Below, piece by piece: positions 10,096 through 18,674 of a stretch of 64,000 nt of DNA (positions are counted from its first letter, which is position 1; every line of letters begins with the position of its first letter). The notes below the pieces were generated by a model. The model was not told where the DNA came from and did not search any database. It saw nothing but the letters and a program-made list of their open reading frames with translations. This DNA comes from Anaerolineaceae bacterium (GTDB lineage Bacteria; Chloroflexota; Anaerolineae; Anaerolineales; Anaerolineaceae). The stretch is taken from NCBI GenBank assembly GCA_012839565.1, contig DUMZ01000014.1, forward strand, positions 1-64,000, given 5' to 3'. The position numbers and the translations under genes are program-made.

Positions 10096-11265
10096 ATGCT
10101 GATACATGAATATCAAGCCAAACAAAAACTGCAAGAATACAAGATACCAGTCCCCAAAGGCGCGCTTATTACGCGTGATGAAGAAATAATCCAGGTACTG
10201 CGAAAAACCGAGACACCTGTCGCGGTGATTAAAGCCCAGGTACACGCGGGCGGACGTGGTAAGGCCGGTGGCGTGGTTGTGGTGGAGTCATTACTGGATG
10301 GCATCACCGCGGTAAGACGTCTTTTGGGCTCAAAACTGGTCACCAATCAAACGGGCGCGGAAGGCAAACCGATTGATGCCGTGCTGGTAGAAGAAGGCGT
10401 GAACATCGATCAGGAATACTACCTGGCGCTCACCATCAACCGCAGTTCTCAGTGTATTAGCTTGCTGGTGTCAACCGCGGGTGGCATGAACATTGAAGCG
10501 AAGGAACACGCTGGCTCAATCAAACAATACGATATTGACCCGCAAGTTGGCATGCGCGATTTTGTTGCCATCAGGGTTTGCCAGGACCTGATGCTCGCGC
10601 GCAAGGACTGGCCGGCCTGGATAGCCACATTGCAAAATCTTTACCGTTGTTTTACTGAAAACGACGCGCTCTTAATCGAAATCAATCCCTTTATCCGCAG
10701 CAAGGAAGGCGAATGGATCGCGCTGGATGCCAAAATGGATTTCGACGACAACGCTCTCTACAGACATCCCGAACTGGTGCTCTTACAAGATGACCGGCAA
10801 CAAACGGTGTCTGAACTTTTGGCGGCACACTATGACCTGAGCTATGTTTCGTTGGATGGCACAATCGGCTGCCTGGTGAACGGTGCTGGTTTGGCGATGG
10901 CAACGATGGACGCCATCAAAGAAGCCGGCGGTGAACCAGCTAACTTCCTGGATGTCGGTGGCAGCGCGACCACAATATCGGTTGCTAATGGTTTGGATAT
11001 TCTTTATCACGACTCGCGTGTGGAAGGCGTGTTTATCAATGTCTTTGGTGGTATTGTGCGTTGTGATATTGTCGCGGAAGGGATTATCCGCGCGCTTCAA
11101 AAGCAAAGAAAAGATTTGCCGGTTGTTATCCGTTTGGAAGGCAACATGAAAGAAGAGGCGATTGAGGCTTTAACGGCTTTTTCACCAAACCTGGAATTTG
11201 TTGATAATCTGGAAAATGGCGCGGCACTTATCGTGCAAAGAATTAATGAGAGGAAAATGGCATGA
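10096..11265 (+). CDS. sucC: Succinate-CoA ligase (ADP-forming) beta subunit
   Basis: With SucD this 389-residue subunit interconverts succinyl-CoA plus ADP or GDP with succinate plus ATP or GTP in the citric acid cycle. It has the ATP-grasp fold, seen in the opening LIHEYQAK, the nucleotide loop [11 protein letters not shown] at about 49-59, and the C-terminal CoA-ligase part with [10 protein letters not shown]. The in-frame reading frame extends upstream to 9889. The ATG at 10096 is chosen because homologues begin there, the length matches the E. coli protein (388), and AAGAAAGGA precedes it. Its stop overlaps the sucD start by four bases, indicating translational coupling. No other TCA-cycle gene is nearby. 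Confidence 0.95.
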   Translation: MLIHEYQAKQKLQEYKIPVPKGALITRDEEIIQVLRKTETPVAVIKAQVHAGGRGKAGGVVVVESLLDGITAVRRLLGSKLVTNQTGAEGKPIDAVLVEEGVNIDQEYYLALTINRSSQCISLLVSTAGGMNIEAKEHAGSIKQYDIDPQVGMRDFVAIRVCQDLMLARKDWPAWIATLQNLYRCFTENDALLIEINPFIRSKEGEWIALDAKMDFDDNALYRHPELVLLQDDRQQTVSELLAAHYDLSYVSLDGTIGCLVNGAGLAMATMDAIKEAGGEPANFLDVGGSATTISVANGLDILYHDSRVEGVFINVFGGIVRCDIVAEGIIRALQKQRKDLPVVIRLEGNMKEEAIEALTAFSPNLEFVDNLENGAALIVQRINERKMA

Positions 11266-12134
11266 GCATCTGGATTGATAAAAACTCACGAATTTTAGTA
11301 CAAGGCATGACGGGGAAATATGGGCAATATCACACCCGTATGATGCTGGAGTATGGCAGTAATATCGTCGCTGGCGTGACACCTGGCAAAGGCGGTGAAA
11401 AAGTATTGGGCGTTCCCGTTTTTGACCGTGTCGAAGAAGCCGTGGCACAGACGGGCGCGAATGTGAGCATTATTCTGGTGCCGGCACGATTTGCCGAATC
11501 AGCCATTTTCGAAGCGGCACTGTCTGATGTGCCCCTCGTTGTATGTATTACCGAGCATATCCCTATTCAAGATATGCTCAGAATTATGGCTTATCTCAAA
11601 GATCGTCCCGTTCGCTTGCTGGGACCCAACTGTCCAGGTCTGATTACACCCGGAGAGTGCAAAGTGGGCATTATGCCTGGGCCGGTGCATATCCCTGGTC
11701 CGGTTGGTGTGGTTTCGCGCTCTGGCACTTTAACTTATGAAGTCGCGCGCTCGTTGACCAACGCTAATTGCGGGCAAAGCACTGTGGTGGGTATCGGTGG
11801 TGACCCTATTCACGGCACGAATTTCATCGATGTTTTATCCGCGTTCGAAGAAGACCCTAAAACAGAGTTGCTAGTTCTGCTGGGCGAAATTGGCGGTGAT
11901 GACGAAGAGAAAGCTGGCGCGTGGCTGAAGGCGAATTCGTCTAAGCCTGCAATCGCGTTTATCGCGGGACAAACAGCACCCGCTGGTAAGCGCATGGGTC
12001 ATGCCGGCGCGGTAATTCGTGGTGGCAAGGGCACGGCAACGTCCAAAATTGAATCCTTGCGCGACTGTGGTGTGCATGTGGTAAGTAAGATTGCTGATAT
12101 CGGCCCCTTGGCAGTAAAGATATTGGGCAAGTAA
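11262..12134 (+). CDS. sucD: Succinate-CoA ligase alpha subunit
   Basis: This 290-residue subunit binds CoA and carries the phosphorylated histidine. A Rossmann-type CoA-binding domain occupies the first 120 residues ([10 protein letters not shown] at 12). GPNCPG is at 121-126, and the catalytic histidine is His247 in the conserved GHAGA context, followed by a glycine-rich loop. Length and order are normal for the family. The start overlaps the sucC stop as ATGA. The gene converges on nnrD with 53 bases between them and no clear terminator. Confidence 0.95.
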   Translation: MSIWIDKNSRILVQGMTGKYGQYHTRMMLEYGSNIVAGVTPGKGGEKVLGVPVFDRVEEAVAQTGANVSIILVPARFAESAIFEAALSDVPLVVCITEHIPIQDMLRIMAYLKDRPVRLLGPNCPGLITPGECKVGIMPGPVHIPGPVGVVSRSGTLTYEVARSLTNANCGQSTVVGIGGDPIHGTNFIDVLSAFEEDPKTELLVLLGEIGGDDEEKAGAWLKANSSKPAIAFIAGQTAPAGKRMGHAGAVIRGGKGTATSKIESLRDCGVHVVSKIADIGPLAVKILGK

Positions 12135-12187
12135 GGTCTGCGTGCAGGTTAGATGTAATTACTGACTGAAATGTAAGCGTTTTGGAT

Positions 12188-13105
12188 TTATGCGTTTTCC
12201 AGGTCAGCTATGGTATGACCGATAAACGCGATAAGGTCAGAAGGAAGAACTGAAGCGACGTGTTTGCGTTTTTCAAGAGCGAGCATGCCGCTTTTTGCAT
12301 GTAAGTACACAGCCAGGCTGGCAGCATCAAAAGTGGGCATGCCCTGCGCGAGCAAACCAAGCATTATGCCTGCCAGCACGTCGCCACTGCCGGCATGAGC
12401 TAAGACAGAATTGGCAAAATCCAGTTTGCGCAAATCACCGTTGGGTGAGGCAAGGATGGTGTTTGCGCCTTTTAGCACAAGGGTTAACCCTTTTTCTGTC
12501 GCAAAGCCTTGCGCAAGTTCAGCGCGATTGGCTTGAATTTCTTCAATGTCCAGCCCTGTAAGACGCGCCATTTCGCCCGGGTGGGGCGTGAATATTGCCG
12601 TTTTGGGCAGGTGCTGGTAGATATCCGGAGTTTGACTTAGGATGGTGAGCATATCCGCATCAAAAATGACAGGGATATTTGGGAACTTAGGTAATATGTT
12701 TTCCAAAAACTTGATGGCGAAGTTTTGTGTATTTGGGCTAAGGCTTAATCCTGGGCCGATAAGAATGGCTTGTTTATTGGCAAGGACGGGCGCGAGTGTT
12801 GTCGCTGCAATAGACGCGATGGCGCCATCGTGTTCTGGCAGCAATTGCCATATCGCTTCGGGGATATGTCCTGCCAGGGCTGGATGTAATGCGCTGGGAA
12901 TCGCCATGCTAAGATAGCCAACGCCAGCGCGCAGACAGGCTTTGCCGGCAAGCAGCGCCGCGCCCGTATAGCGCATGGACCCACCGATAAAAAGCGCCGA
13001 GCCGAAGCTTCCTTTGTGGCTTGTATCTGCTCTTTTGGGCAAGTGCCCACGAAGGATTTCGGGTGTAATGCTTATGATGTCGGTATGTGATGTTTTGCTT
13101 GTCAT
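12188..13105 (-). CDS. nnrD: ADP-dependent NAD(P)H-hydrate dehydratase
   Basis: This 305-residue ribokinase-fold enzyme dehydrates the damaged cofactor S-NAD(P)HX back to NAD(P)H, using ADP. Supporting motifs are the FIGGSMRYTGAALL region (39-52), TPHPGE (173-178), KGANT (212-216) and the AGSGDVLAG nucleotide and catalytic loop (238-246). It lacks the N-terminal epimerase (NnrE) domain found in the fused bacterial version, so an epimerase gene should lie elsewhere. The gene stands alone on the minus strand, between sucD and a divergent lipoprotein gene. Confidence 0.9.
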   Translation of the reverse strand: MTSKTSHTDIISITPEILRGHLPKRADTSHKGSFGSALFIGGSMRYTGAALLAGKACLRAGVGYLSMAIPSALHPALAGHIPEAIWQLLPEHDGAIASIAATTLAPVLANKQAILIGPGLSLSPNTQNFAIKFLENILPKFPNIPVIFDADMLTILSQTPDIYQHLPKTAIFTPHPGEMARLTGLDIEEIQANRAELAQGFATEKGLTLVLKGANTILASPNGDLRKLDFANSVLAHAGSGDVLAGIMLGLLAQGMPTFDAASLAVYLHAKSGMLALEKRKHVASVLPSDLIAFIGHTIADLENA

Positions 13106-13196
13106 CTTAAGTTTAATTGTAAGCTAAAACCAGCATTTGTAATAAAACAAACCTGGTTGTTGTAAAACCAAATAACTTGAAAATCCTGGCTTAAGG

Positions 13197-13208
13197 TAAA
13201 ATTGGCAT
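13197..13208 (+). promoter_or_regulatory. -10 box abutting the lipoprotein start codon
   Basis: TAAAAT (13197-13202) lies six bases before the ATG at 13209, so transcription would start at or next to the initiation codon. A TTGAAA at 13177 is only 14 bases upstream, a poor spacing. No ribosome binding site is present between box and start. Confidence 0.4.
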
Positions 13209-14294
13209 ATGAAAAAATTCAAATGCCATATACTTGGGATAGTTTTAGTTTTAACTCTCTTGCTCGGTGCCTGTAAGCAAGAAACACCCATACCTACACC
13301 GGTTGTTGTTTCGGATCACACGCCACTGGCTGTGAGCGTTAGCGAAACGGATGAAACGACACCTGACCAGACAACAGCAGAGCCTGTTGAAGACCCGGGA
13401 TCTGTTTCTCTTGAGCAGGTTCAAGCCCAAATTGTATTGTGGGCACCTGGCAACGCGGACGCAAATCTCGCGCAAAACTTTACCGGGCAATTGCAAAACT
13501 ATGCCCAGCAAAACGCGCTTAGCTTTGAACAGCGGGAAACCCTGAGCCCCAGCCAACTCAGCGTGCAGACCCAGCTGGTGGTCGCCCTGACGAGCCAGGC
13601 TGAACTGCAAACGATGGCAGAAGCAAACGGGCAAGTGCAGTTTCTTTACATTGGCAATTTGCAAGAAAGCCCCATGCCAAACGTGCATATTTTGAATCAA
13701 GTGCAAGCCTTACCGGAGCAACAAAGTTTTTTGGCAGGACTGGTAGCAGTCTTGGGCACACCCGAGTTTAGGGTAGGGTCAATTACAATGAGTAATACGG
13801 CGGCTGGCCAGATCGCGCGGGATGGTTTTTTGACTGGCGCGCGCTACTATTGTGGGCTTTGTCGTTCGCGGTACACACCTTTAATCCTGTATCCGATTCA
13901 AGCCGAGCTTGAAGACCCCGCAAACTGGCAGGCTGGGTTGGATCATTTGTTAAGCCAGGAAGTAAAAACCGTATTTGTGCAACCGGAAGCAAGTTCACAG
14001 GAACTTATTAGTGCCTTAAACGCGAAAGGTATCGCCATTATCGCGGTTGAAGGGCAAAGTGGTTTGGATTTGGCTGAGAATGTTTTAGGCGTCCTGAGTT
14101 CCGGTCTCGTGGCAGATATTTCGCCCATTGTGGAGCGCATTTTGGCACATGAGCCTTTGGGCGTGATAAAAATCGGGCTTGAACTCACTCGCATTGACGA
14201 ATCAAAACTTGGCGCGGGCAAGCAAATACTGTTTGAACGTTACAAAGAAGACCTTTTGAATGGCGATATTAAAGCTTTGCCGTATGGTCAGTAG
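13209..14294 (+). CDS. BMP/PBP1-like substrate-binding lipoprotein
   Basis: The 361-residue product begins with a lipoprotein signal peptide (lipobox LLGAC, lipidated Cys22), followed by a Thr/Pro-rich tether of about 50 residues. The rest resembles basic membrane protein (BMP)/PBP1 periplasmic-binding proteins, which bind nucleosides or sugars for ABC importers. Features include alternating beta-alpha segments, a terminal GVIKIGLEL strand and the closing region with ILFERYKEDLL. No importer permease or ATPase gene is adjacent, so it may be a sensor or an orphan binding protein. The family call is moderate; the ligand is unknown. Confidence 0.65.
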   Translation: MKKFKCHILGIVLVLTLLLGACKQETPIPTPVVVSDHTPLAVSVSETDETTPDQTTAEPVEDPGSVSLEQVQAQIVLWAPGNADANLAQNFTGQLQNYAQQNALSFEQRETLSPSQLSVQTQLVVALTSQAELQTMAEANGQVQFLYIGNLQESPMPNVHILNQVQALPEQQSFLAGLVAVLGTPEFRVGSITMSNTAAGQIARDGFLTGARYYCGLCRSRYTPLILYPIQAELEDPANWQAGLDHLLSQEVKTVFVQPEASSQELISALNAKGIAIIAVEGQSGLDLAENVLGVLSSGLVADISPIVERILAHEPLGVIKIGLELTRIDESKLGAGKQILFERYKEDLLNGDIKALPYGQ

Positions 14295-14418
14295 CTTATG
14301 CGTTGCCATGGGAGCAAAAAGACATTTGACTCAGGAAAAAGCAACATTTTGCTTGACTAATGAAGGTGGGTCTGATAAACTTTTCACTTGCGACTAAAGA
14401 CTGATTACAGAATCAGCC

Positions 14419-14447
14419 TTGCGCAAGCATGCGGATTTTGATATAAT
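14419..14447 (+). promoter_or_regulatory. Promoter of the tRNA-tuf-ribosomal protein cluster
   Basis: TTGCGC (14419-14424) and TATAAT (14442-14447) are separated by exactly 17 bases. The -10 box is extended (TGA before it). It lies 42 bases before the first tRNA and is the best sigma-70-type promoter in the window. Confidence 0.7.
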
Positions 14448-14488
14448 TACTAGTCCGTGTTGGAAGCTTAACAAACAAAGAAAAGGGC

Positions 14489-14560
14489 GCCGGCGTAGCT
14501 CAATGGTAGAGCAACCGCCTTGTAAGCGGTAGGTTATGAGTTCGATTCTCATCGTCGGCT
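14489..14560 (+). tRNA. tRNA-Thr (anticodon TGT)
   Basis: The acceptor arms GCCGGCG and CGTCGGC pair with one G-T. The anticodon loop CTTGTAA places TGT at 14521-14523, and the T-loop is TTCGATT. No CCA is encoded. First gene of the cluster, 72 bases. Confidence 0.95.
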
Positions 14561-14650
14561 TCATTGCACATTCGCGATTGCGTCTGACTGAATAAGTCGG
14601 GCTCAATCTCAAACGGGCAAAGAAAAAAGGCGCCCCGAGTAAATAAACAA

Positions 14651-14733
14651 GGACGGTTACCCAAGTGGACAACGGGGGCTGACTGTAAATCAGCTGGCAA
14701 AGGCCTTCGGAGGTTCGAATCCTTCACCGTCCA
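14651..14733 (+). tRNA. tRNA-Tyr (anticodon GTA)
   Basis: A class II tRNA with a long variable arm. The acceptor arms GGACGGT and ACCGTCC pair perfectly. The anticodon loop CTGTAAA places GTA at 14685-14687. The T-arm contains GGTTCGAATCC. No CCA is encoded. Confidence 0.95.
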
Positions 14734-14767
14734 CTGTCTGATACGCAAGTGTCAGATTTGCACGGCT

Positions 14768-14840
14768 GCCCTCATAGCTCAGTAGGTAGAGCGCATTCTT
14801 GGTAAGAATGAGGTCATCGGTTCGACTCCGATTGGGGGCT
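14768..14840 (+). tRNA. tRNA-Thr (anticodon GGT)
   Basis: The acceptor arms GCCCTCA and TGGGGGC pair with one T-G. The anticodon loop TTGGTAA places GGT at 14801-14803. It lies 45 bases before tuf, the classical tRNA-Thr/tuf linkage. Confidence 0.95.
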
Positions 14841-14885
14841 TTTGCCGAATAATTGAGAAATATAGTCATTATTTAAGGAGAAAAG

Positions 14886-16091
14886 ATGGCGAAACAAAAG
14901 TTTGAACGCACCAAACCTCATATGAACATTGGTACCATGGGCCACGTTGACCATGGTAAAACTACCCTGACTGCGGCAATCACCAAAGTCTTGGCTATGC
15001 AAGGTCATGGCGCTTTCCGCGCTTATGACCAAATTGACAACGCTCCCGAAGAAAAGAAGCGTGGTATTACCATCAACATTTCGCATGTTGAATACGAAAC
15101 CGCAAACCGCCACTATGCCCACGTGGATATGCCCGGTCACCGTGACTACATCAAGAACATGATCACCGGTGCAGCCCAGGTTGACGGCGCGATTTTGGTT
15201 GTCAGCGCTCCTGATGGCCCCATGCCCCAAACCGCAGAACACGTGCTTTTGGCCCGCCAGGTTGAGGTTCCCTCAATTTTGGTCTTCTTGAACAAAACTG
15301 ACCAAATGGACGACCCCGAACTGCTCGAGCTGGTTGATATGGAAATTCGCGAGCTGCTCAACGACAACGGCTTCCCCGGCGATGATACCCCCATCATCAA
15401 AGGTTCCGCTCTTGTCGCACTCGAAAGCACCTCAACCGACCCCAACGCTCCCGAATATCAGCCCATCATCGAGCTTATGCAGGCTGTAGATGAATTCTTC
15501 CCCGAGCCTGTTCGCGAACTGGACAAACCCTTCTTGATGCCTATCGAAGACGTCTTCAGCATCAAAGGTCGCGGTACCGTTGTGACTGGTCGTATCGAAC
15601 GCGGTCAACTGAAACTGAACGACCCCGTTGAAATCGTTGGTCTGATGGACAAACCCCTGGCTACCGTTGCCACTGGTATCGAAATGTTCCACAAACTGCT
15701 CGAAACCGGTAACGCTGGTGACAACGCGGGTATCCTGCTTCGCGGTATCGATCGCGATCAGGTTGAACGTGGTATGGTTCTCTGCAAGCCAGGCTCCATT
15801 ACTCCCCACACCGAGTTCGAAGCTTCAACCTATATCCTGACCAAGGAAGAAGGTGGACGCCACAGCGCTTTCTTTAGCGGTTATCGACCTCAATTCTTCA
15901 TCAACACCACCGACGTCACCGGCGACGTTACCCTGCCCGAAGGCGTGGAAATGGTTCTGCCCGGCGATACAGTTGACGGTCTCAGAGTCAAGTTGATGGA
16001 AAAAGTCGCCCTCGAAGAAGGTTCCGAATTCGCTATCCGCGAAGGTGGCCTGACCGTTGGCGCTGGCAAGATCACCAAGATTATTGCCTAG
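14886..16091 (+). CDS. tuf: Elongation factor Tu
   Basis: This 401-residue GTPase delivers aminoacyl-tRNA to the ribosome. G1 is GHVDHGKT (19-26), G2 contains RGITIN (59-64), G3 is DMPGH (81-85) and G4 is NKTD (136-139), followed by domains II and III in normal order. Two positions differ from the common bacterial form: Met replaces Cys in DCPGH, and Thr replaces Cys in NKCD. AAGGAG precedes the ATG. The gene is embedded in the usual tRNA-tuf-rpmG-tRNA-Trp-secE-nusG order and is probably transcribed from the promoter at 14419. Codon use is strongly biased, as expected for a highly expressed gene. Confidence 0.98.
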   Translation: MAKQKFERTKPHMNIGTMGHVDHGKTTLTAAITKVLAMQGHGAFRAYDQIDNAPEEKKRGITINISHVEYETANRHYAHVDMPGHRDYIKNMITGAAQVDGAILVVSAPDGPMPQTAEHVLLARQVEVPSILVFLNKTDQMDDPELLELVDMEIRELLNDNGFPGDDTPIIKGSALVALESTSTDPNAPEYQPIIELMQAVDEFFPEPVRELDKPFLMPIEDVFSIKGRGTVVTGRIERGQLKLNDPVEIVGLMDKPLATVATGIEMFHKLLETGNAGDNAGILLRGIDRDQVERGMVLCKPGSITPHTEFEASTYILTKEEGGRHSAFFSGYRPQFFINTTDVTGDVTLPEGVEMVLPGDTVDGLRVKLMEKVALEEGSEFAIREGGLTVGAGKITKIIA

Positions 16092-16106
16092 TAAGAATCT
16101 ATAAAC

Positions 16107-16151
16107 GGAGGATACATGGCTGCCTCCATTGAGGCAGCCATGTTAGAATAA
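16107..16151 (+). promoter_or_regulatory. Micro-ORF with hairpin in front of rpmG
   Basis: GGAGG (16107-16111) precedes an ATG at 16116 that opens an 11-codon frame (peptide [11 protein letters not shown]). Its TAA stop (16149-16151) is one base before the rpmG ATG. The frame is nearly all inside a perfect 13-base inverted repeat (16114-16126 with 16131-16143, loop CATT). rpmG itself has no good ribosome binding site, so it may be translated by coupling to this leader. The hairpin has no T-run, so it is not a standard terminator. This is inference from layout. Confidence 0.5.
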
Positions 16152-16152
16152 G

Positions 16153-16323
16153 ATGGCAAAAAAAGGTAAAGACATTCGACCAGTAATTCACCTGGCGTGC
16201 ACGGAGTGCCGCGAGCGCAATTACACCACGGTCAAGAACCGACGTAACGACCCGGGACGTTTGGAACTGAACAAGTTTTGTCCCCGTTGTCGGGCGCATA
16301 AACTTCACCGTGAGGTGAGATAA
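16153..16323 (+). CDS. rpmG: Ribosomal protein L33 (zinc-binding form)
   Basis: The 56-residue protein has two CxxC pairs (Cys16/Cys19 and Cys43/Cys46), the zinc-ribbon form of L33. Its [17 protein letters not shown] core is typical of the family. It is part of the 50S subunit. It sits between tuf and tRNA-Trp, as in many bacteria. The ATG follows the stop of the 11-codon micro-ORF by a single base and lacks a clear ribosome binding site of its own. Confidence 0.95.
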   Translation: MAKKGKDIRPVIHLACTECRERNYTTVKNRRNDPGRLELNKFCPRCRAHKLHREVR

Positions 16324-16347
16324 CTTTCTTTAATAAAGAAAGTACCT

Positions 16348-16420
16348 AGGTCAGTAGCTCAATTGGCAGAGCACCGCTCTCCAAAAGCGGGGGCTGAGGG
16401 TTCGAGTCCTTCCTGACCTG
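16348..16420 (+). tRNA. tRNA-Trp (anticodon CCA)
   Basis: The acceptor arms AGGTCAG and CTGACCT pair perfectly, and the discriminator is G. The anticodon loop CTCCAAA places CCA at 16381-16383. The gene lies between rpmG and secE, a conserved position. Confidence 0.95.
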
Positions 16421-16434
16421 TTGATGTTGATTTG

Positions 16435-16455
16435 ACGCCGTAGCTACTACGGCGT
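16435..16455 (+). promoter_or_regulatory. Hairpin between tRNA-Trp and secE
   Basis: A perfect 9-base stem (ACGCCGTAG with CTACGGCGT) closes a 3-base loop, 15 bases after the tRNA. No T-run follows. It may guide tRNA 3' processing or protect the secE mRNA end; this is inference. Confidence 0.5.
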
Positions 16456-16477
16456 TGAACTCTAGAGGAGAAATGCT

Positions 16478-16690
16478 ATGGCAAAAACAAGCGGTAAGCC
16501 AAATATTTTTCAAAAAATAAGACGCTGGTGGCGTGAGACCGTCGGCGAGTTGCGCAAGGTTACCTGGCCAACTTTTAAAGAGGCACTGGCTCTGACACGT
16601 GTCGTGTTGATTGTTACTGTTATCATGGCAGCAATCCTCGGCCTGTTAGACTTTGTCTTCGCTCGGTTGGTTGGTTTACTTATTGGTTAA
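16478..16690 (+). CDS. secE: Preprotein translocase subunit SecE
   Basis: The 70-residue protein has one C-terminal membrane helix (about 41-66), preceded by the conserved amphipathic region with ELRKVTWPT. This is the short, single-helix SecE type. With SecY and SecG it forms the export channel. GAGGAG lies 8 bases before the ATG. nusG follows after 20 bases, the standard order. Confidence 0.96.
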   Translation: MAKTSGKPNIFQKIRRWWRETVGELRKVTWPTFKEALALTRVVLIVTVIMAAILGLLDFVFARLVGLLIG

Positions 16691-16710
16691 TTGAGAGTTG
16701 CGAGCAGGAA

Positions 16711-17334
16711 ATGACTCTGGAAAATGATGCTCCGCTGGTTGACGATCAGTCAGAATCAACCACTGGACAAACCGGGCTTGAACAAGGCGCGTCAAAGTCG
16801 AAGCGCGATGAACGACGTCAATGGTACGTCATTCATTGCTATTCTGGCTATGAGAACAAAGTGCGCAAAAATCTCGAGCAACGCGTTGAAACCATGGGCA
16901 TGAAAGATAGAATCTTTGATGTCGTTATTCCAACGCAAGAAGAGATTGAGGTTCGCGATGGCAAACGTCGCACGGTTGAGCGCCATGTTTTCCCCGGCTA
17001 TGTGCTGGTGGAGATGATTCTTGAAGAAGAATCCTGGTTCGTCGTGCGCAATACCCCTGGTGTAACAGGGTTTGTGGGCATGGGTGATGAGCCTACGCCT
17101 TTGCGCGATGACGAAGTTACTCACATTATGCGCCGAATGGAAAGCGAAGCCCCAACTTATAAGGTCACCTATAAAGCGGGCGATCGTGTGCGCATTGTTG
17201 ATGGGCCTTTCAATGACTTTAGAGGCACCGTTGATGAAATTGATATGGAACGTTCAAAGATTCGCGTCATGGTGAATTTCTTTGGGCGAGAAACCCCTGT
17301 GGAACTTGATTTTCTGCAGGTAGAAAAGGCATAA
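16711..17334 (+). CDS. nusG: Transcription antitermination/termination factor NusG
   Basis: This 207-residue factor binds RNA polymerase and modulates pausing, Rho action and ribosome coupling. The NGN domain begins at about residue 37 (QWYVIHCYSGYE) and the C-terminal KOW domain contains GDRVRIVDGPF. An acidic, Ser/Gln-rich N-terminal extension of about 35 residues precedes the NGN domain and makes the protein longer than the E. coli form. AGGAA is close to the ATG. It is co-transcribed with secE and followed by the rplK leader. Confidence 0.96.
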   Translation: MTLENDAPLVDDQSESTTGQTGLEQGASKSKRDERRQWYVIHCYSGYENKVRKNLEQRVETMGMKDRIFDVVIPTQEEIEVRDGKRRTVERHVFPGYVLVEMILEEESWFVVRNTPGVTGFVGMGDEPTPLRDDEVTHIMRRMESEAPTYKVTYKAGDRVRIVDGPFNDFRGTVDEIDMERSKIRVMVNFFGRETPVELDFLQVEKA

Positions 17335-17354
17335 ACCGGTTATTCCGGAATGAC

Positions 17355-17391
17355 GTGGGAGGGTTAAAAGCCCGTATGCACCACAAAGGAG
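17355..17391 (+). promoter_or_regulatory. rplK leader element (GTGGGAGGG...ACCACA)
   Basis: GTGGGAGGG at 17355 and ACCAC at 17380-17384 can pair at their ends (GTGG with CCAC) around an inner GGG/CCC pairing. The ribosome binding site AAAGGAG follows directly. The same arrangement with nearly the same bases occurs before rplA. It is probably an RNA element controlling translation; the ligand is not shown by the sequence. Confidence 0.55.
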
Positions 17392-17398
17392 TTAATGA

Positions 17399-17827
17399 AT
17401 GGCAAAGAAAGTAAAAGCAGTAGTTAGACTACAAATCCAGGCCGGCAAGGCCAACCCCGCGCCCCCAATCGGTCCGGCGCTCGCGCCACATGGCGTAAAC
17501 ATTATGGCGTTCTGTAAAGATTACAACGCCCGCACATCCAACCGCATGGGCGAAATTATCCCTGCCGATATCACCATTTTCGCTGATGGGTCCTTCCGCT
17601 TCGAACTCAAGTCACCGCCAGCAGCCGTGCTTCTCAAGAAAGCCGCTGGCATCGCCAAAGGTTCCGCGACCCCGCAAAGCGAAAAGGTTGGCAAGGTAAC
17701 CCGCGAGCAACTCAAAGAAATCGCTAATCTTAAATTTAAAGATATGAACGCGAATGATATTGAGTCCGCGATGAAACAGCTTGAAGGTACTGCCCGCAAC
17801 ATGGGTATTACGGTAGTTGACAAGTAA
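17399..17827 (+). CDS. rplK: Ribosomal protein L11
   Basis: This 142-residue protein binds the GTPase-associated region of 23S rRNA together with L10/L12. The N-terminal [17 protein letters not shown] segment (about 18-30) and the C-terminal RNA-binding domain with the KVGKVTREQ and IAN segments are typical, and length is normal. It is followed by rplA with a second copy of the leader motif between the genes. Confidence 0.97.
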   Translation: MAKKVKAVVRLQIQAGKANPAPPIGPALAPHGVNIMAFCKDYNARTSNRMGEIIPADITIFADGSFRFELKSPPAAVLLKKAAGIAKGSATPQSEKVGKVTREQLKEIANLKFKDMNANDIESAMKQLEGTARNMGITVVDK

Positions 17828-17841
17828 GTTTAATTAGTCAG

Positions 17842-17880
17842 TGTGGGAGGGCTAAAACGCCCGTCAGGACCACAAAGGAG
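17842..17880 (+). promoter_or_regulatory. rplA leader element (GTGGGAGGG...ACCACA)
   Basis: TGTGG (17842-17846) pairs with CCACA (17870-17874), with an inner GGGC/GCCC pairing, and AAAGGAG follows at 17874-17880. It matches the element before rplK over most of its length. L1 is known to regulate the L11-L1 mRNA in other bacteria by binding its leader, so autoregulation is plausible but unproven here. Confidence 0.55.
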
Positions 17881-17885
17881 TATTC

Positions 17886-18608
17886 ATGTCTAAAAAAGGC
17901 AAAAATTTTGCAAACGCAATTAAAAAAATAGAGGCTGAAAAAGCCTACGAGCCCAGCGAAGGGCTCGCGCTCGTCAAAGAAATGGCATTTGCCAAATTTG
18001 ACGAAACTGTTGAAGTTCATATTCGAACCGGTTTGGATCCCCGCCAGGCTGACCAGCAAATCCGCGATACCGTAGTTTTGCCCCACGGTTTGGGTAAAGA
18101 CGTGCGCGTTTTGGTTTTCGCCCAGGGCGAAGCTGCCACCGCTGCCCGCGAAGCCGGCGCGGAATTTGTGGCAGAAACTGATGAAGACCTTGCCCGTATC
18201 CAGGGTGGCTACACCGATTTTGACGTGGCAGTTGGTACCATGGATATGATGGGTAAAGTTGGCCGCTTGGGTCGTATTTTGGGCCCCCGCAACTTGATGC
18301 CTAACCCCAAAGCTGGCACCGTTGTGCAACCAGATGACATTTCCGAAGCCATTCGCCTGGCAAAAGCCGGACGTGTGGAATTCCGCCTGGATAAATCCGC
18401 GAACATTCACGTGCCTATTGGCAAAGTTTCTTTTGATACCGAGAAACTGTACGATAACATGGCGGCTTTAATGAACGCTGTTGTTCGCGCGCGACCTTCC
18501 GGCGCGAAAGGTGCTTTTATCCGCCGTGTAGCCCTGGCTTCTACCATGGGCCCTGGTGTGAAGGTTGATGTTGCCAGTGCGACTTCAATGAAAGCTTCGC
18601 AAGTGTAG
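17886..18608 (+). CDS. rplA: Ribosomal protein L1
   Basis: The 240-residue protein forms the L1 stalk of the 50S subunit and is a translational repressor of its own operon in well-studied bacteria. It shows the expected two-domain sequence: FDETVEVHIRTGLDPR near 40, the LGRILGPRNLMPNPKAGTV region around 125-140, and a C-terminal IRRVALASTMGPGV segment. Length is slightly above the usual 230. It is the last gene before the L10 leader. Confidence 0.97.
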   Translation: MSKKGKNFANAIKKIEAEKAYEPSEGLALVKEMAFAKFDETVEVHIRTGLDPRQADQQIRDTVVLPHGLGKDVRVLVFAQGEAATAAREAGAEFVAETDEDLARIQGGYTDFDVAVGTMDMMGKVGRLGRILGPRNLMPNPKAGTVVQPDDISEAIRLAKAGRVEFRLDKSANIHVPIGKVSFDTEKLYDNMAALMNAVVRARPSGAKGAFIRRVALASTMGPGVKVDVASATSMKASQV

Positions 18609-18648
18609 TCATTTGCAAGAGAATCGGGGTAGTATTCCGCGCGAACTG

Positions 18649-18657
18649 TGGTATACT
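18649..18657 (+). promoter_or_regulatory. Candidate extended -10 promoter before the L10 leader
   Basis: TGGTATACT is an extended -10 sequence, without a good -35 box 17 bases upstream. It lies within an inverted repeat (18627-18634 with 18654-18661) that could instead be a hairpin after rplA. It may give rplJ-rplL its own transcription start. Confidence 0.4.
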
Positions 18658-18674
18658 ACCCTTCTGAACAATTG

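Noticed and set aside
14814..15242. Antisense frames opposite tuf (also 15432-15809)
   Set aside because: They are artefacts of strong codon bias in tuf; the first also runs through a tRNA gene.
16099..16308. 69-codon minus-strand frame over rpmG
   Set aside because: rpmG with its four zinc-binding cysteines is clearly the coding strand.
17838..18410. 190-codon antisense frame opposite rplA
   Set aside because: It mirrors the biased codon use of a ribosomal protein gene, and rplA is certain on the other strand.
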